A DNA stretch of 64,000 nt from Pseudomonas tohonis (GTDB taxonomy: Bacteria; Pseudomonadota; Gammaproteobacteria; Pseudomonadales; Pseudomonadaceae): assembly GCF_012767755.2 (NCBI RefSeq), contig NZ_AP023189.1, forward strand, positions 1,860,001 through 1,924,000, read 5' to 3'. Positions within the stretch are counted from its first letter, which is position 1. Each line of letters begins with the position of its first letter. Shown here one piece after another: positions 21,254 to 29,884 of this stretch. The notes below the pieces were generated by a model. That model was given only the letters and a program-made list of their open reading frames with translations, was not told the DNA's origin and ran no database searches. The position numbers were made by a program, and so were the translations under genes.

Positions 21254-21283
21254 TTACAGGCTCATAAGAACAAGGAGAAGCCA

Positions 21284-21715
21284 ATGTCCCTCGACGCCCG
21301 ACTCAACCCCGCCGTGGCCGCCAGCCTGCAGCGCTGGCACTACTTGATCGCCAGCCAGGACCTGAGCCGGCTGCCCGAGCTGCTCCACCCCGAGGCGGTG
21401 TTCCGCTCGCCCATGGCGCACACGCCCTACCCGGGCGCGCAGGCGGTCAACCTGATCCTCAACACCGTGATCCAGGTGTTCCAGGACTTCGCCTACCACC
21501 GCGAGCTGGCCAGCGCCGACGGCCTGAGCGTGGTGCTGGAATTCAGTGCCCGGGTCGGTGAACGGGAGCTGAAGGGGATCGACATGATCCGCTTCGACGA
21601 AGAGGGCCGGATCGTCGATTTCGAGGTCATGATCCGCCCGATGAGCGGCCTTGCCGCCCTCGGCGAGGAGATGGGACGTCGCCTGGCGCCCTACCTGGCG
21701 GCGATGAAAAGCTGA
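21284..21715 (+). CDS. SnoaL-like / NTF2-fold small protein
   Basis: A 143-residue soluble protein starting at ATG 21284, with AAGGAG seven bases upstream. Residues such as LQRWHYLIASQDLSRLPELLHPEAVFRSPM at the N-terminus and GIDMIRFDEEGRIVDFEVMIRP at the C-terminal half are typical of SnoaL-like NTF2-fold proteins, a group that holds both small-molecule cyclases/isomerases and binding proteins. No catalytic role can be assigned. The MITE-like element sits in its 5' region (ending 30 bases before the start), so expression may come from or be altered by that element. Confidence 0.82.
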   Translation: MSLDARLNPAVAASLQRWHYLIASQDLSRLPELLHPEAVFRSPMAHTPYPGAQAVNLILNTVIQVFQDFAYHRELASADGLSVVLEFSARVGERELKGIDMIRFDEEGRIVDFEVMIRPMSGLAALGEEMGRRLAPYLAAMKS

Positions 21716-21926
21716 AAGTCTCCAACCCCATCACATTTTCACTGTGCGCCCGGTCCGCTCCCTGATGGGGGCGGGTCGAGTGCCAACCCAGTCACATTGC
21801 CCGTTGCGCTTTTTCCCCTAGACTCCGTGAATCAGGATGTACGCCTGTCTCCCAGGCGTAGCTCCACCGACAGGAATGTCACCCGTCCCGCCCAGGGACT
21901 CACCGCGTTGGCCTAGAGGGAAACCG
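21716..21926. promoter_or_regulatory. Upstream region of the coiled-coil gene with direct repeats and a hairpin
   Basis: 211 bases. CCAACCC followed after 1-2 bases by TCACATT occurs at about 21724 and 21784, a 60-base spacing that places both on the same helical face. A hairpin TACGCCTG/CAGGCGTA (21840-21847, 21853-21860) lies in the likely leader, 67 bases before the ATG; it has no T-run. No confident promoter boxes. Confidence 0.4.
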
Positions 21927-23297
21927 ATGAGCATGCAGAACAAGCCGCAGATGGTTGAAGCCGTGCTGTTCTTCAATGAGCGTGGCATCTGCAAGGAAAT
22001 GCTCTTCCCCGAATTCGAAGCGATGCTCGATGGCGTGGTGAACATGCCCGAGTTCGCCGACGAGCAGATGCGCCTGGTGTATGTGCTGATCAACCCCCGC
22101 CTGCTGGTGCGTTCGCTGGTCTTCTTCTATCTGGATTTCGACGAGAAGGGCCAGGCCGACACCGGCTGGAACATGCCCCTGCGCCACCTGGCCGAGCGCG
22201 CCGGACGCGGCCCCGACCTGGGCGCCGGGCCGATCCGCCTGGCCTGCCGCAGCCAGTGCCCGGTCTCCTGGCACCAGATGCACATGTGGGACCCGAACCT
22301 GGCCCCGGGCAACAACGACCTCGCCCTGGTCCGCGACACCGTCAAGCGCAATGGCCTGGGCCTGATGGTCGAGGACGACCTGCCCCAGGCGGTCGAGCCG
22401 GAGCGGCTGCAGATGGCTCCGGAGGACAAGTGGTACGCGCCGCCGGATGCCAGCGCCGAAGTGGCCGAGCAACTGGCGCAGAAGCTGGAGCAGGAACACC
22501 GCCTGAAGACCGCGCAGCTGATCAAGCAGCAGCGCCTGCGCATCGCCAGCCTCGGCCAGCAGAACGAAGAGGCCCTGGCCAAGTACCGCCTGGCTGCCGA
22601 AGAGCAGATCCGTGGCCTGCAAGGCCAGATCCAGGCGTTGCAGCAGAACGTGCGCCAGCAGGAAGAACTCAACGCCGATCTCAAGCGCCAGTTGCTCACC
22701 CAGACCGAAGGCTTCCAGAAGTCCCGCGAGGAAATGAGCCAGCAGCTGCGTGCACTGGAGCGCCACGGTCGCACCGAGGTGGACATCCTGCGCTCGCAGT
22801 TCGAAAGCGAGATGCAGGCCAAGATCGCCGCCGCGGTCATGGACTACAAGGAGCAGATCGCCATCCGTGATGTCGAGCTGGCCTACCGCAACGAGCTCGA
22901 CGCCCAGTTGCAGCAGGAGATCGACCGTCTCAAGCAGGAGCGTGAGCAACTGGTCAACCAGGGCGGCGACCAGATCCTCGAGCGCCTGGCCCGTCTCGGC
23001 GTGGTCTTCGTCGTCTATCACCCGGGCGCCGGGCACCTCACCATCCCGCTGCAGGACGTCGCCCGCTACCAGGACAACCCATTGGCCTACGCGGCCTCTA
23101 AGTGCTTCGTCTCCGAAGCCCAGTACCGCCAGTGGCTGACCCACTACCAGCAGCCCACCTGCGAAGCGGCGCTGCCCAGCGGCGAGCGTTGCTCGATGCC
23201 CATCGACCGGGTGGACTCGCCCAGCCGCTTCGTCGCCGGTGATTCCAACTGCTGCGCCCGGCACAAGGCCAGCAGCCGCCTGCGTACCGTCAGCTGA
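21927..23297 (+). CDS. Coiled-coil protein conserved in Pseudomonas, function unknown
   Basis: A 456-residue soluble protein from ATG 21927 (ribosome site AGAGGGA). Residues 1-165 form a globular part (VEAVLFFNERGICKEMLFP ... CPVSWHQMHMWDP). Residues ~180-365 are a long Gln/Glu/Leu-rich coiled coil. The C-terminal ~90 residues are globular again, with a Cys/His set (CEAALPSGERC ... NCCARH) that could bind zinc. Similar proteins are annotated as chromosome partitioning proteins or repair ATPases, but no Walker motif is visible here, so those names are unsupported. It stands alone between the SnoaL-like gene and a PLP-enzyme gene. Confidence 0.85.
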   Translation: MSMQNKPQMVEAVLFFNERGICKEMLFPEFEAMLDGVVNMPEFADEQMRLVYVLINPRLLVRSLVFFYLDFDEKGQADTGWNMPLRHLAERAGRGPDLGAGPIRLACRSQCPVSWHQMHMWDPNLAPGNNDLALVRDTVKRNGLGLMVEDDLPQAVEPERLQMAPEDKWYAPPDASAEVAEQLAQKLEQEHRLKTAQLIKQQRLRIASLGQQNEEALAKYRLAAEEQIRGLQGQIQALQQNVRQQEELNADLKRQLLTQTEGFQKSREEMSQQLRALERHGRTEVDILRSQFESEMQAKIAAAVMDYKEQIAIRDVELAYRNELDAQLQQEIDRLKQEREQLVNQGGDQILERLARLGVVFVVYHPGAGHLTIPLQDVARYQDNPLAYAASKCFVSEAQYRQWLTHYQQPTCEAALPSGERCSMPIDRVDSPSRFVAGDSNCCARHKASSRLRTVS

Positions 23298-23347
23298 GAT
23301 CGCAGCGGCATCGCCGCTGCCGTATCCTGCCGCCCTTCGTCGCCCGG

Positions 23348-24334
23348 TTGCCGGAACCCGCCTTGCCCCTTCGATCGCCCGACTGGACTCCCAGCGCCAC
23401 CCTCGACCCCGTGCGCCTCGACTGGCTCGATAGCGCCTCGGTCAGCCTCGCCCTGTTGCGCCTGGAACGCATCGACCCGCTGGTGAGCGGCAACAAGTGG
23501 TTCAAGCTGGCGCCGCACCTGGCGCGTGCCGCAGCCCAGGGGGCGGAAGGCGTGATCAGCCTCGGCGGCGCCCATTCCAACCACCTGCACGCCCTGGCGG
23601 CGGCGGGACGTCGCTTCGGTTTCCCCTGTGTCGGTCTGCTGCGCGGCGAGCCCGTGGAGACGCCGACGGTAAGCGATTTGCGCGAGCTGGGCATGGCGCT
23701 GCACTGGCTCGGCTATGGCGGCTACCGCGCCCGCCACCTGCCGGGCTTCTGGGAGCCCTGGGCCGCGCGCTATCCGGGTTTCCTCCAGGTCCCGGAGGGC
23801 GGTGGTGGCCTTGTCGGTGCCCAGGGCTGCGCCCCGCTGGTCGCGATGATCCAGGAGCAGCTCCCTCGCCTTGGCTGGGACGACTACGACGCGCTCTGGG
23901 TGGCGGCCGGTACCGGCACCACCCTGGCCGGGCTGGTGCTGGGGGAGGGCGGCCGCCATTCGGTGTTCGGAGCCCTGGCGGTGCCCCCCGACCATGGTGT
24001 CGCCCAGCAGGTGAGTGCGTTGCTGGCCGAAGCCGGCGCCGTGGATGCCGGCTATCGACTGCTGGATGCCAGCCGAGGCGGCTTCGCCCGTGTCGATGCG
24101 GCGCTGGCGCAGGCGTTGTTCGACTTCGAGGCACGCACGGGAATCGAACTCGACCCGCTCTATACCGCCAAGGCGTTAATAGCGTTGCGCCAGCACGTGG
24201 AGGCCGGTTACCTTGCCGCCGGCAGTCGCGTGATCATGCTGCACACCGGGGGCTTGCAAGGCCGCCGAGCCATGTTGCCGCGCCTGCTGCGACTGGCTGG
24301 CTACACTGCCACTTCAGCTGATGCCTCAAGGTGA
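23348..24334 (+). CDS. PLP-dependent D-cysteine desulfhydrase / ACC deaminase-like enzyme
   Basis: A fold-type II PLP enzyme of up to 328 residues. The PLP lysine is K50 in SGNKWFKL, followed by GAHSNHLHALAAAG (~74-87), both diagnostic for the ACC deaminase/D-cysteine desulfhydrase family. AAGTGTTLAGLVLG is the phosphate-binding loop, and MLHTGGLQG lies near the end. True ACC deaminase cannot be told apart with confidence; the family in Pseudomonas is mostly annotated as DcyD-like. Only TTG starts are available (23348 or 23363), neither with a strong ribosome site, so the N-terminus is uncertain. It ends 4 bases before the next gene. Confidence 0.83.
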   Translation: MPEPALPLRSPDWTPSATLDPVRLDWLDSASVSLALLRLERIDPLVSGNKWFKLAPHLARAAAQGAEGVISLGGAHSNHLHALAAAGRRFGFPCVGLLRGEPVETPTVSDLRELGMALHWLGYGGYRARHLPGFWEPWAARYPGFLQVPEGGGGLVGAQGCAPLVAMIQEQLPRLGWDDYDALWVAAGTGTTLAGLVLGEGGRHSVFGALAVPPDHGVAQQVSALLAEAGAVDAGYRLLDASRGGFARVDAALAQALFDFEARTGIELDPLYTAKALIALRQHVEAGYLAAGSRVIMLHTGGLQGRRAMLPRLLRLAGYTATSADASR

Positions 24335-24338
24335 TGGG

Positions 24339-25445
24339 ATGACCGAACCGCTCAATCCGGACCAACTGCGCAGCCTGACGCCGCTCAATGCTCTGTCCGA
24401 GCAGCAGTGGCGCGAATTGCGCAGCCAGCTGGTACCGCAGCCGCTGCTCGCCGGCCAGGCGCTGTTCCGCCGTGGCGACCAGGCGCGGCTGACCTACTAC
24501 CTGCTGGCCGGTGAGCTGCAACTGCGCGACGCCGACGGTGCCGAGCAGCGCCTGGTGGCCGGCAGCGAAGCCAGCTGCCACCCGCTGTCACCCAGTCTGC
24601 CGCGCCTGCAGGAGGCCCTGGCACTGACCGAAGTGAGCGTGCTGGCCATCGACAGCGCCACCCTGGCGCGGCTCATCACCTGGCGTTCCGCCTACCAGGA
24701 CCTGCTCCTGCAACTGGACCCGGACGGCGACCAGGAGTGGCTGGAGCACCTGCTGGAAAACCCGCTCTTCGCCAAGGTGCCGCCGGCCAACGTGCAGGAG
24801 ATGGTGAAGCGCCTGCAACGCATCGAGCTGCCCGCCGGCAGCGAGGTGCTGCGCGAAGGCGAGGCGGGGGATTGCTGCTACTTCCTGCAGTCCGGCCGTG
24901 CCGAGGTGATCCGCGGTGCCGGCAGCGACCACCAGGTGCTCGCCGAACTCGAAGTGGGGGCCTGCTTCGGCGAGGAGGCGCTGCTGTCCGACCGTCCGCG
25001 CAATGCCACCGTCACCCTGATCGAGGACGGCGTCGTGCTGCGCCTGGACCGCCAGGACTTCTTCGCCCTGCTCAAGGCCCCGGTGGTGGACGAGGTCTCC
25101 CTCGGCGAGGCCTCGCGCCTGCTGGCCGCCGGCGCCCAGTGGCTGGATGTCCGCCTGCAGGACGAATACGAGCGCGCCCACGCCCCCGAAGCGCTGAACA
25201 TGCCGCTGCACCTGCTGCGCCTGAAGGCGCGCCTGCTCGACCGCGAGAAGGCCTACCTGTGCTACTGCGACAGCGGCAAGCGCAGCGCCAGCGCGGTGTT
25301 CCTCCTCTCCCAACTGGGCTTCAAGGCCTATGCCCTGCGCGACGGCCTGGATGCACTGCCCGCCATACAGCGTGACGCGCTGCTCTGCGAGGACGGCGCC
25401 GGCTACCTGGCCCGTTCCGGCGGACGGACCGAGCGCAGCCGGTAA
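24339..25445 (+). CDS. Cyclic-nucleotide-binding and rhodanese domain protein
   Basis: 368 residues from ATG 24339 (AAGG eight bases upstream). Two cNMP-binding folds: a degenerate first (~18-115) and a clearer second (~135-250; GEAGDCCYFLQSGRAEVI, FGEEALLSDRPRNATV). The phosphate-binding cassette FGE-x-ALL-x(4)-RNATV has R followed by N/A, so cAMP or cGMP binding is plausible. The C-terminal rhodanese domain (~255-350) has the active-site loop CDSGKRS with C310. Such proteins probably sense a nucleotide and act on or relay sulfur or redox signals; the target is not known. It starts 4 bases after the PLP gene, so the two are likely one operon, and both fit sulfur metabolism. Confidence 0.88.
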   Translation: MTEPLNPDQLRSLTPLNALSEQQWRELRSQLVPQPLLAGQALFRRGDQARLTYYLLAGELQLRDADGAEQRLVAGSEASCHPLSPSLPRLQEALALTEVSVLAIDSATLARLITWRSAYQDLLLQLDPDGDQEWLEHLLENPLFAKVPPANVQEMVKRLQRIELPAGSEVLREGEAGDCCYFLQSGRAEVIRGAGSDHQVLAELEVGACFGEEALLSDRPRNATVTLIEDGVVLRLDRQDFFALLKAPVVDEVSLGEASRLLAAGAQWLDVRLQDEYERAHAPEALNMPLHLLRLKARLLDREKAYLCYCDSGKRSASAVFLLSQLGFKAYALRDGLDALPAIQRDALLCEDGAGYLARSGGRTERSR

Positions 25446-25469
25446 ACCCGATTTACAGGGTTCGCCTTA

Positions 25470-25540
25470 TCGCGAATAAATTCGCTCCCACGGGTGCAGG
25501 CCGGGCTCGCTTGCCGTAGGAGCGAGCTCCGCTCGCGAAT
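25470..25540. repeat. Inverted pair of REP elements (REPIN)
   Basis: Left copy 25470-25491 (TCGCGAATAAATTCGCTCCCAC) is the inverse of the right copy 25516-25540, which begins GTAGGAGCGAGCTCCGCTCG. This is the GTAGGAGCGA-type REP common between Pseudomonas genes. The pair could form a long hairpin and lies between the convergent rhodanese and DUF1853 genes. The surrounding gap (25446-25592) holds nothing else. Confidence 0.75.
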
Positions 25541-25592
25541 AGCTGTCGGGTTGCTCCTGGCCTGCATGCTGGCAAGCTTCCAGCTTCCAGTT

Positions 25593-26537
25593 CTAAGCCC
25601 CCACCGTCTGCGGCCAGCGATCGCTGACCAGGAACACCCGCTCGCGCTCCTCCCAGCATTCCCCGTTCCTTTCCAGCCGCACCAGCATCCGCGCAGGGGC
25701 ATCGGGGGGCAGTGCCTGCAGCCAGTGCTCCAGGTGCTCGCGGGGCCACAGGTCTTCCCGTACGCAGCGCGCCGGGGCGAGCCATGAATGGCGTTCCAGG
25801 GGCTGCCAGGCGGCAGCGGGCGCCAGGGCGAGGAAATCCGCGATCTCGCTGCGCCGCAGCCAGCGTCCGCGCAGGTGCTCGCCATTGGCGCCCAGGGGCG
25901 CGGTGCAGTCGCCCGGCCAGGGGTAGAAGAGGTAGCCGCCCAGCCACAGTTCGGCGCTGGCCGGCCAGGCGTCCAGCGCCTCCAGCAGCGGGCGGCATTC
26001 CGGGTTGGAGGAGAGCGGCAACTGGTGTTGGGCGAGGTGTTCCAGCTTGAGGTCGAGGCGGTCCAGGCTGCCCGGGCCGAGCCATTGCGAGGCGTCCTCG
26101 CCCTGGCCGTGGCGCGGGCCGAGGTAGAGCTTGATGGCCAGTTCCAGGTGATGCACGCCCTCGTCGTCGTGGAGCAGCAGGTCCAGCTCGCCGAGGGTCT
26201 GCCCGGCCACCCGCACCGGCAGGTTGGCGCCCAGCAGGCGGATGCCCGGTGCGCGCTCCAGGGCGAACTGCCAGAGGCGCTCGTAATAGAGGCCGAGTCG
26301 CCGGCTGGAGCCCTGGGTCAGCCAGTGCTCCAGTTCGGCGGGGGCGGCGTCCTGCTGCTCCAGCCAGGCCGCCAGGCGCGCCGGCTCGGCGGCCCATCCG
26401 CTGGCGCTGAGCGGGTGGCGCTGGCGCCAGGGGGCCTGGGCCAGCAGCGGTTGGGACAGCAGCACCCAGGCCAGATCGCGCACGGCGTTATGGCGCAGAT
26501 GGCGGGGCAGGGTGGCGAGGGCGGCGAAGGGATGCAT
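25593..26537 (-). CDS. DUF1853 family protein
   Basis: A 314-residue protein from ATG 26537. The arrangement NAVRDLAWVLLSQPLL at the N-terminus, RRLGLYYERLWQFAL (~85-99), VAGQTLGELDLLLHD and HHLELAIKLYLG are typical of DUF1853. The ELDLL...ELAIK spacing resembles a PD-(D/E)xK nuclease active site (Asp in GELDLLL and Glu-x-Lys in LELAIK), so a nuclease-like fold is possible; this is inference. It is divergent from nadK (93 bases apart) and convergent with the rhodanese gene. Confidence 0.85.
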   Translation of the reverse strand: MHPFAALATLPRHLRHNAVRDLAWVLLSQPLLAQAPWRQRHPLSASGWAAEPARLAAWLEQQDAAPAELEHWLTQGSSRRLGLYYERLWQFALERAPGIRLLGANLPVRVAGQTLGELDLLLHDDEGVHHLELAIKLYLGPRHGQGEDASQWLGPGSLDRLDLKLEHLAQHQLPLSSNPECRPLLEALDAWPASAELWLGGYLFYPWPGDCTAPLGANGEHLRGRWLRRSEIADFLALAPAAAWQPLERHSWLAPARCVREDLWPREHLEHWLQALPPDAPARMLVRLERNGECWEERERVFLVSDRWPQTVGA

Positions 26538-26630
26538 GCTGCGAGCATAGTCGAGGCTGGTTTGCCGCTGTCACGGGCTTTCGCCCATAATCCGAGCATT
26601 CCTCCCGTTGCAGAGCCCTGCTGGAGCCCC

Positions 26631-27518
26631 ATGGAGCAATTCCGCAATATCGGCATCATCGGTCGCCTGGGCAGCCCCCACGTGCTCGACACCATTCGCC
26701 GCCTGAAACGATTCCTGCTGGACCGCCACCTGCATGTGATCCTCGAAGACACTATCGCCGAAGTCCTGCCGGGCCATGGCCTGCAGACGTCTTCGCGGAA
26801 GATCCTCGGCGAGGTCTGCGACCTGGTCATCGTGGTCGGCGGTGACGGCAGCATGCTCGGTGCCGCCCGCGCGCTGGCGCGCCACAACGTGCCGGTGCTG
26901 GGCATCAACCGGGGCAGCCTGGGCTTTCTCACCGACATCAAGCCGGACGAGCTGGAGATCAAGGTCGCCGAGGTGCTCGACGGCCAGTACCTGGTGGAGA
27001 GCCGCTTCCTGCTGGAGGCCGAAGTACGCCGCCACGGCGAGGCCATCGGCCAGGGCGACGCGCTCAACGATGTGGTGCTGCACCCCGGCAAGTCGACCAA
27101 GATGATCGAGTTCGAGCTGCACATCGACGGCCAGTTCGTCTGCAGCCAGAAGGCCGACGGCCTGATCGTCGCCACGCCCACCGGCTCCACGGCCTATGCG
27201 CTGTCCGCCGGCGGCCCGATCATGCACCCCAAGCTGGACGCCATCGGCGTGGTGCCGATGTACCCGCATACCCTGTCCAGCCGGCCGATCGTGGTCGACA
27301 GCAACAGCGAGCTGAAGATCGTGGTCTCCCCTGACATGCAGATCTACCCGCTGGTTTCCTGTGACGGCCAGAACCACTTCACCTGCGCCCCCGGCGACAC
27401 CATCACGGTGGCGAAGAAGCCGCAGAAGCTGCGCCTCATCCACCCGCTGGACCACAACTACTACGAGGTCTGCCGCACCAAGCTGGGCTGGGGCAGCCGC
27501 CTGGGTGGTGGCGACTGA
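26631..27518 (+). CDS. nadK: NAD kinase
   Basis: NadK phosphorylates NAD+ to NADP+ with ATP. 295 residues from ATG 26631, the exact length of the P. aeruginosa enzyme; in-frame codons upstream are inside the divergent DUF1853 gene region. The GGDGSML motif (~70) carries the catalytic Asp, NRGSLGFLTD (~96) and NDVVL plus TPTGSTAYALSAGGP (~183-197) are family signatures. The next gene starts within its stop codon, so translation is coupled to the metallophosphatase. Confidence 0.97.
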   Translation: MEQFRNIGIIGRLGSPHVLDTIRRLKRFLLDRHLHVILEDTIAEVLPGHGLQTSSRKILGEVCDLVIVVGGDGSMLGAARALARHNVPVLGINRGSLGFLTDIKPDELEIKVAEVLDGQYLVESRFLLEAEVRRHGEAIGQGDALNDVVLHPGKSTKMIEFELHIDGQFVCSQKADGLIVATPTGSTAYALSAGGPIMHPKLDAIGVVPMYPHTLSSRPIVVDSNSELKIVVSPDMQIYPLVSCDGQNHFTCAPGDTITVAKKPQKLRLIHPLDHNYYEVCRTKLGWGSRLGGGD

Positions 27519-28492
27519 TGGAACTCGACGCCGTGCGCGGCTACGACCTGATCGGCGACGTCCATGGCTGCGCGCGCACCCTGGAGCGCCTGCTCGATCG
27601 CCTCGGTTACCGCAAGCACGGCGATGTCTGGCAGCACCCCCGGCGCATGGCGCTGTTCCTCGGCGACATCATCGACCGGGGCCCGCGCATCCGCGAGGCG
27701 CTGCACCTGGTCCACGCCATGGTCGAGGCCGGCCAGGCGCGTTGCATCATGGGCAACCACGAGTTCAACGCCATCGGCTGGAACACCCCGGCGCCGCCCG
27801 GCAGCGGGCGGCAGTTCGTCCATGAGCACACGCCGCGCCATGCGCGCCTGCTCAAGGAGACCCAGGAGCAGTTCGAGGGCCATCCGGGCGACTGGCACGA
27901 CTTCCTCGGCTGGTTCCAGGAATTGCCGTTGTTCATCGACGGCGGTCACTTCCGCATGGTCCATGCCTGCTGGGACAGTGAGCTGATCGAGCCGCTGCGT
28001 GCCCAGCATCCTGACGGGCGGGTCGACGAGGCGTTCATCCAGGCCGCCGCCGAGCGTGGCAGCTTCGCCTTCCGCGTATTCAACCGCCTGCTGCGCGGCA
28101 CCGACATGCCGCTGCCCAGCGGCATGACCCTGACCGGCAGCGACGGCTTCACCCGCTCGGTGTTCCGCACCAAGTTCTGGGAGGAGGACCCGCAGACATA
28201 CGGCGACGTGGTCTTCCAGCCCGATGCGCTGCCCGAGCAGGTGGCCCGGCAACCCCTGTCGGCGGCGCAGAAGTCCGCGCTGCTGAGCTATGGCGCCGAC
28301 GAGCCGCTGCTGTTCGTCGGCCACTACTGGCGACGTGGCCGTCCTGCCCCGATCCGCCCCAATCTCGCCTGCCTCGACTACAGCGCGGTGATGTACGGCA
28401 AGCTGGTGGCCTACCGGCTGGACGCCGAAACCCGGCTGGACCCGGACAAGTTCGTCTGGGTCGAGGTGGAGCGCCCGGAAACGCCGCACTGA
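27518..28492 (+). CDS. Metallophosphatase (calcineurin-like phosphoesterase)
   Basis: A 324-residue protein of the PP2A/ApaH-like phosphoesterase group. Metal ligands are present in GDVHG (13-17), GDIIDRG (49-55) and GNHE (79-82), with GHYWRRG later. The arrangement is close to bacterial serine/threonine phosphatases and diadenosine tetraphosphatases; the substrate cannot be chosen from sequence. ATG 27518 overlaps the nadK stop (TGATG), implying linked expression. A link to NADP or nucleotide turnover is plausible but inferred. Confidence 0.9.
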   Translation: MELDAVRGYDLIGDVHGCARTLERLLDRLGYRKHGDVWQHPRRMALFLGDIIDRGPRIREALHLVHAMVEAGQARCIMGNHEFNAIGWNTPAPPGSGRQFVHEHTPRHARLLKETQEQFEGHPGDWHDFLGWFQELPLFIDGGHFRMVHACWDSELIEPLRAQHPDGRVDEAFIQAAAERGSFAFRVFNRLLRGTDMPLPSGMTLTGSDGFTRSVFRTKFWEEDPQTYGDVVFQPDALPEQVARQPLSAAQKSALLSYGADEPLLFVGHYWRRGRPAPIRPNLACLDYSAVMYGKLVAYRLDAETRLDPDKFVWVEVERPETPH

Positions 28493-28534
28493 GCGGCGTC
28501 CGTCCCGAATCCCCAAATGGAGTCCTCGCGCACT

Positions 28535-29884
28535 ATGGATGACGCGACACTGGTTCAACTGGAGGCGGCGCTGTCGGCGTCTCCCGACAACGATGCCCTG
28601 CTGGCGCTGCTGCTGCCGGCCTGGATCGAGCGCAACGAGTGCGCCCGCGGCCTGCCCTTCCTGCCCGAGGGACTCGCCAAGCGGCTCGACGCCACGGCGT
28701 TGCGCCAACAGGCGGCACGCCTGTGCCTGGGGGCAGGCGATGCCGAGCGGGCGCTGGCGCTGCTGGGCGGTGACGAGCCGACCGAGCGCCTGCTGCGCGC
28801 CCGCGCCCTGGCGGACCTGGAACGCCGCGAGGAGGGCCTGCGCGAGTACCGCGCCGCCGTCGAAGTCAGCCCGGCGCTGGAGGACCTCGCCCTGCAGCGC
28901 CGCCTGAGCGCCACGGTGGTGGACTTCCGTGGCGGCGAGGGGCGGCCGCGCCTGCGGGTCATCTCCAACGACGACACCGACAAGGCCGAGACCACGCGCC
29001 TGCTGACGCCGTCCGCCGAGACCCTGACCTTCGACGATGTCGGCGGCCTCGACGAGCTGAAGAAGACCATCCACAAGAAGATCATCCTGCCGTACCAGAA
29101 GCCGGGACTGTTCCAGCGCTTCCGCAAGCGCGTCGGTGGCGGCATCCTGCTCTACGGCCCGCCGGGCTGCGGCAAGACCATGCTGGCCCGCGCCACGGCG
29201 GGTGAGTGCAAGGCCACCTTCCTCAACGTCGCCATTTCCGATGTGCTGGACATGTACATCGGCGAGTCCGAGCGCAAGCTCCACGCCCTGTTCGAGGAAG
29301 CCCGGGCCAAGGCGCCGGCGGTGCTGTTCTTCGATGAGGTGGAGGCCCTGGGCGGGCGCCGTACCAATACCCGCGAAGCCACTTCGTCCAAGCTGGTGAG
29401 CCAGTTCCTCACCGAGATGGACGGCTTCGCCCAGTCCAACCATGGGGTGCTGATCCTCGCCGCCACCAACGTGCCCTGGTCGGTGGATGCCGCCTTCCGT
29501 CGTCCCGGGCGCTTCGACCGGGTGCTCTTCGTGCCGCCGCCGGACCGCCCCGCACGCGCCAGCCTGCTGCGCATGCTGATGGCCGACCGGCCCAGCGAAG
29601 GCGAGATCGACTACGAGTTCCTCGCCCGCAGCACCTCGGGCTTCTCCGGTGCCGACCTGCGCGAGCTGGTGGAGACGGCGGTGGACGAGGCGATCGAGGA
29701 GTCCATCGCCGAAGGCCGCGAGCAGCCGGTGACCGACCGCCACCTCAAGGCGGCCCTCAAGGAGGTGCGCGCCACCACCCTGGAGTGGCTGACCACCGCG
29801 CGCAACTACGCGCGCTACTCCAACGAGGGTGGCCAGTACGACGAAGTGCTGGCCTTCCTCGACAAGCACGGCAAGGGGCGCTGA
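28535..29884 (+). CDS. AAA+ ATPase with helical N-terminal domain (AAA/TM/TPR trio)
   Basis: A 449-residue AAA+ ATPase of the classic FtsH/Cdc48/katanin clade. Residues 1-130 are helical, TPR-like (ALADLERREEGLREYRAAVE). The AAA core follows: FDDVGGLDELK (~165), Walker A GPPGCGKT (208-215), pore loop near DMYIGESE (~243), Walker B LFFDEVEA with D267-E268, and Arg fingers FRRPGRFDR. It has no protease or membrane domain, so it probably remodels a partner. The start is ATG 28535, with GGAG 12 bases upstream; ATG 28517 is in frame but has no ribosome site. ATG of the next gene overlaps its stop. Confidence 0.88.
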   Translation: MDDATLVQLEAALSASPDNDALLALLLPAWIERNECARGLPFLPEGLAKRLDATALRQQAARLCLGAGDAERALALLGGDEPTERLLRARALADLERREEGLREYRAAVEVSPALEDLALQRRLSATVVDFRGGEGRPRLRVISNDDTDKAETTRLLTPSAETLTFDDVGGLDELKKTIHKKIILPYQKPGLFQRFRKRVGGGILLYGPPGCGKTMLARATAGECKATFLNVAISDVLDMYIGESERKLHALFEEARAKAPAVLFFDEVEALGGRRTNTREATSSKLVSQFLTEMDGFAQSNHGVLILAATNVPWSVDAAFRRPGRFDRVLFVPPPDRPARASLLRMLMADRPSEGEIDYEFLARSTSGFSGADLRELVETAVDEAIEESIAEGREQPVTDRHLKAALKEVRATTLEWLTTARNYARYSNEGGQYDEVLAFLDKHGKGR

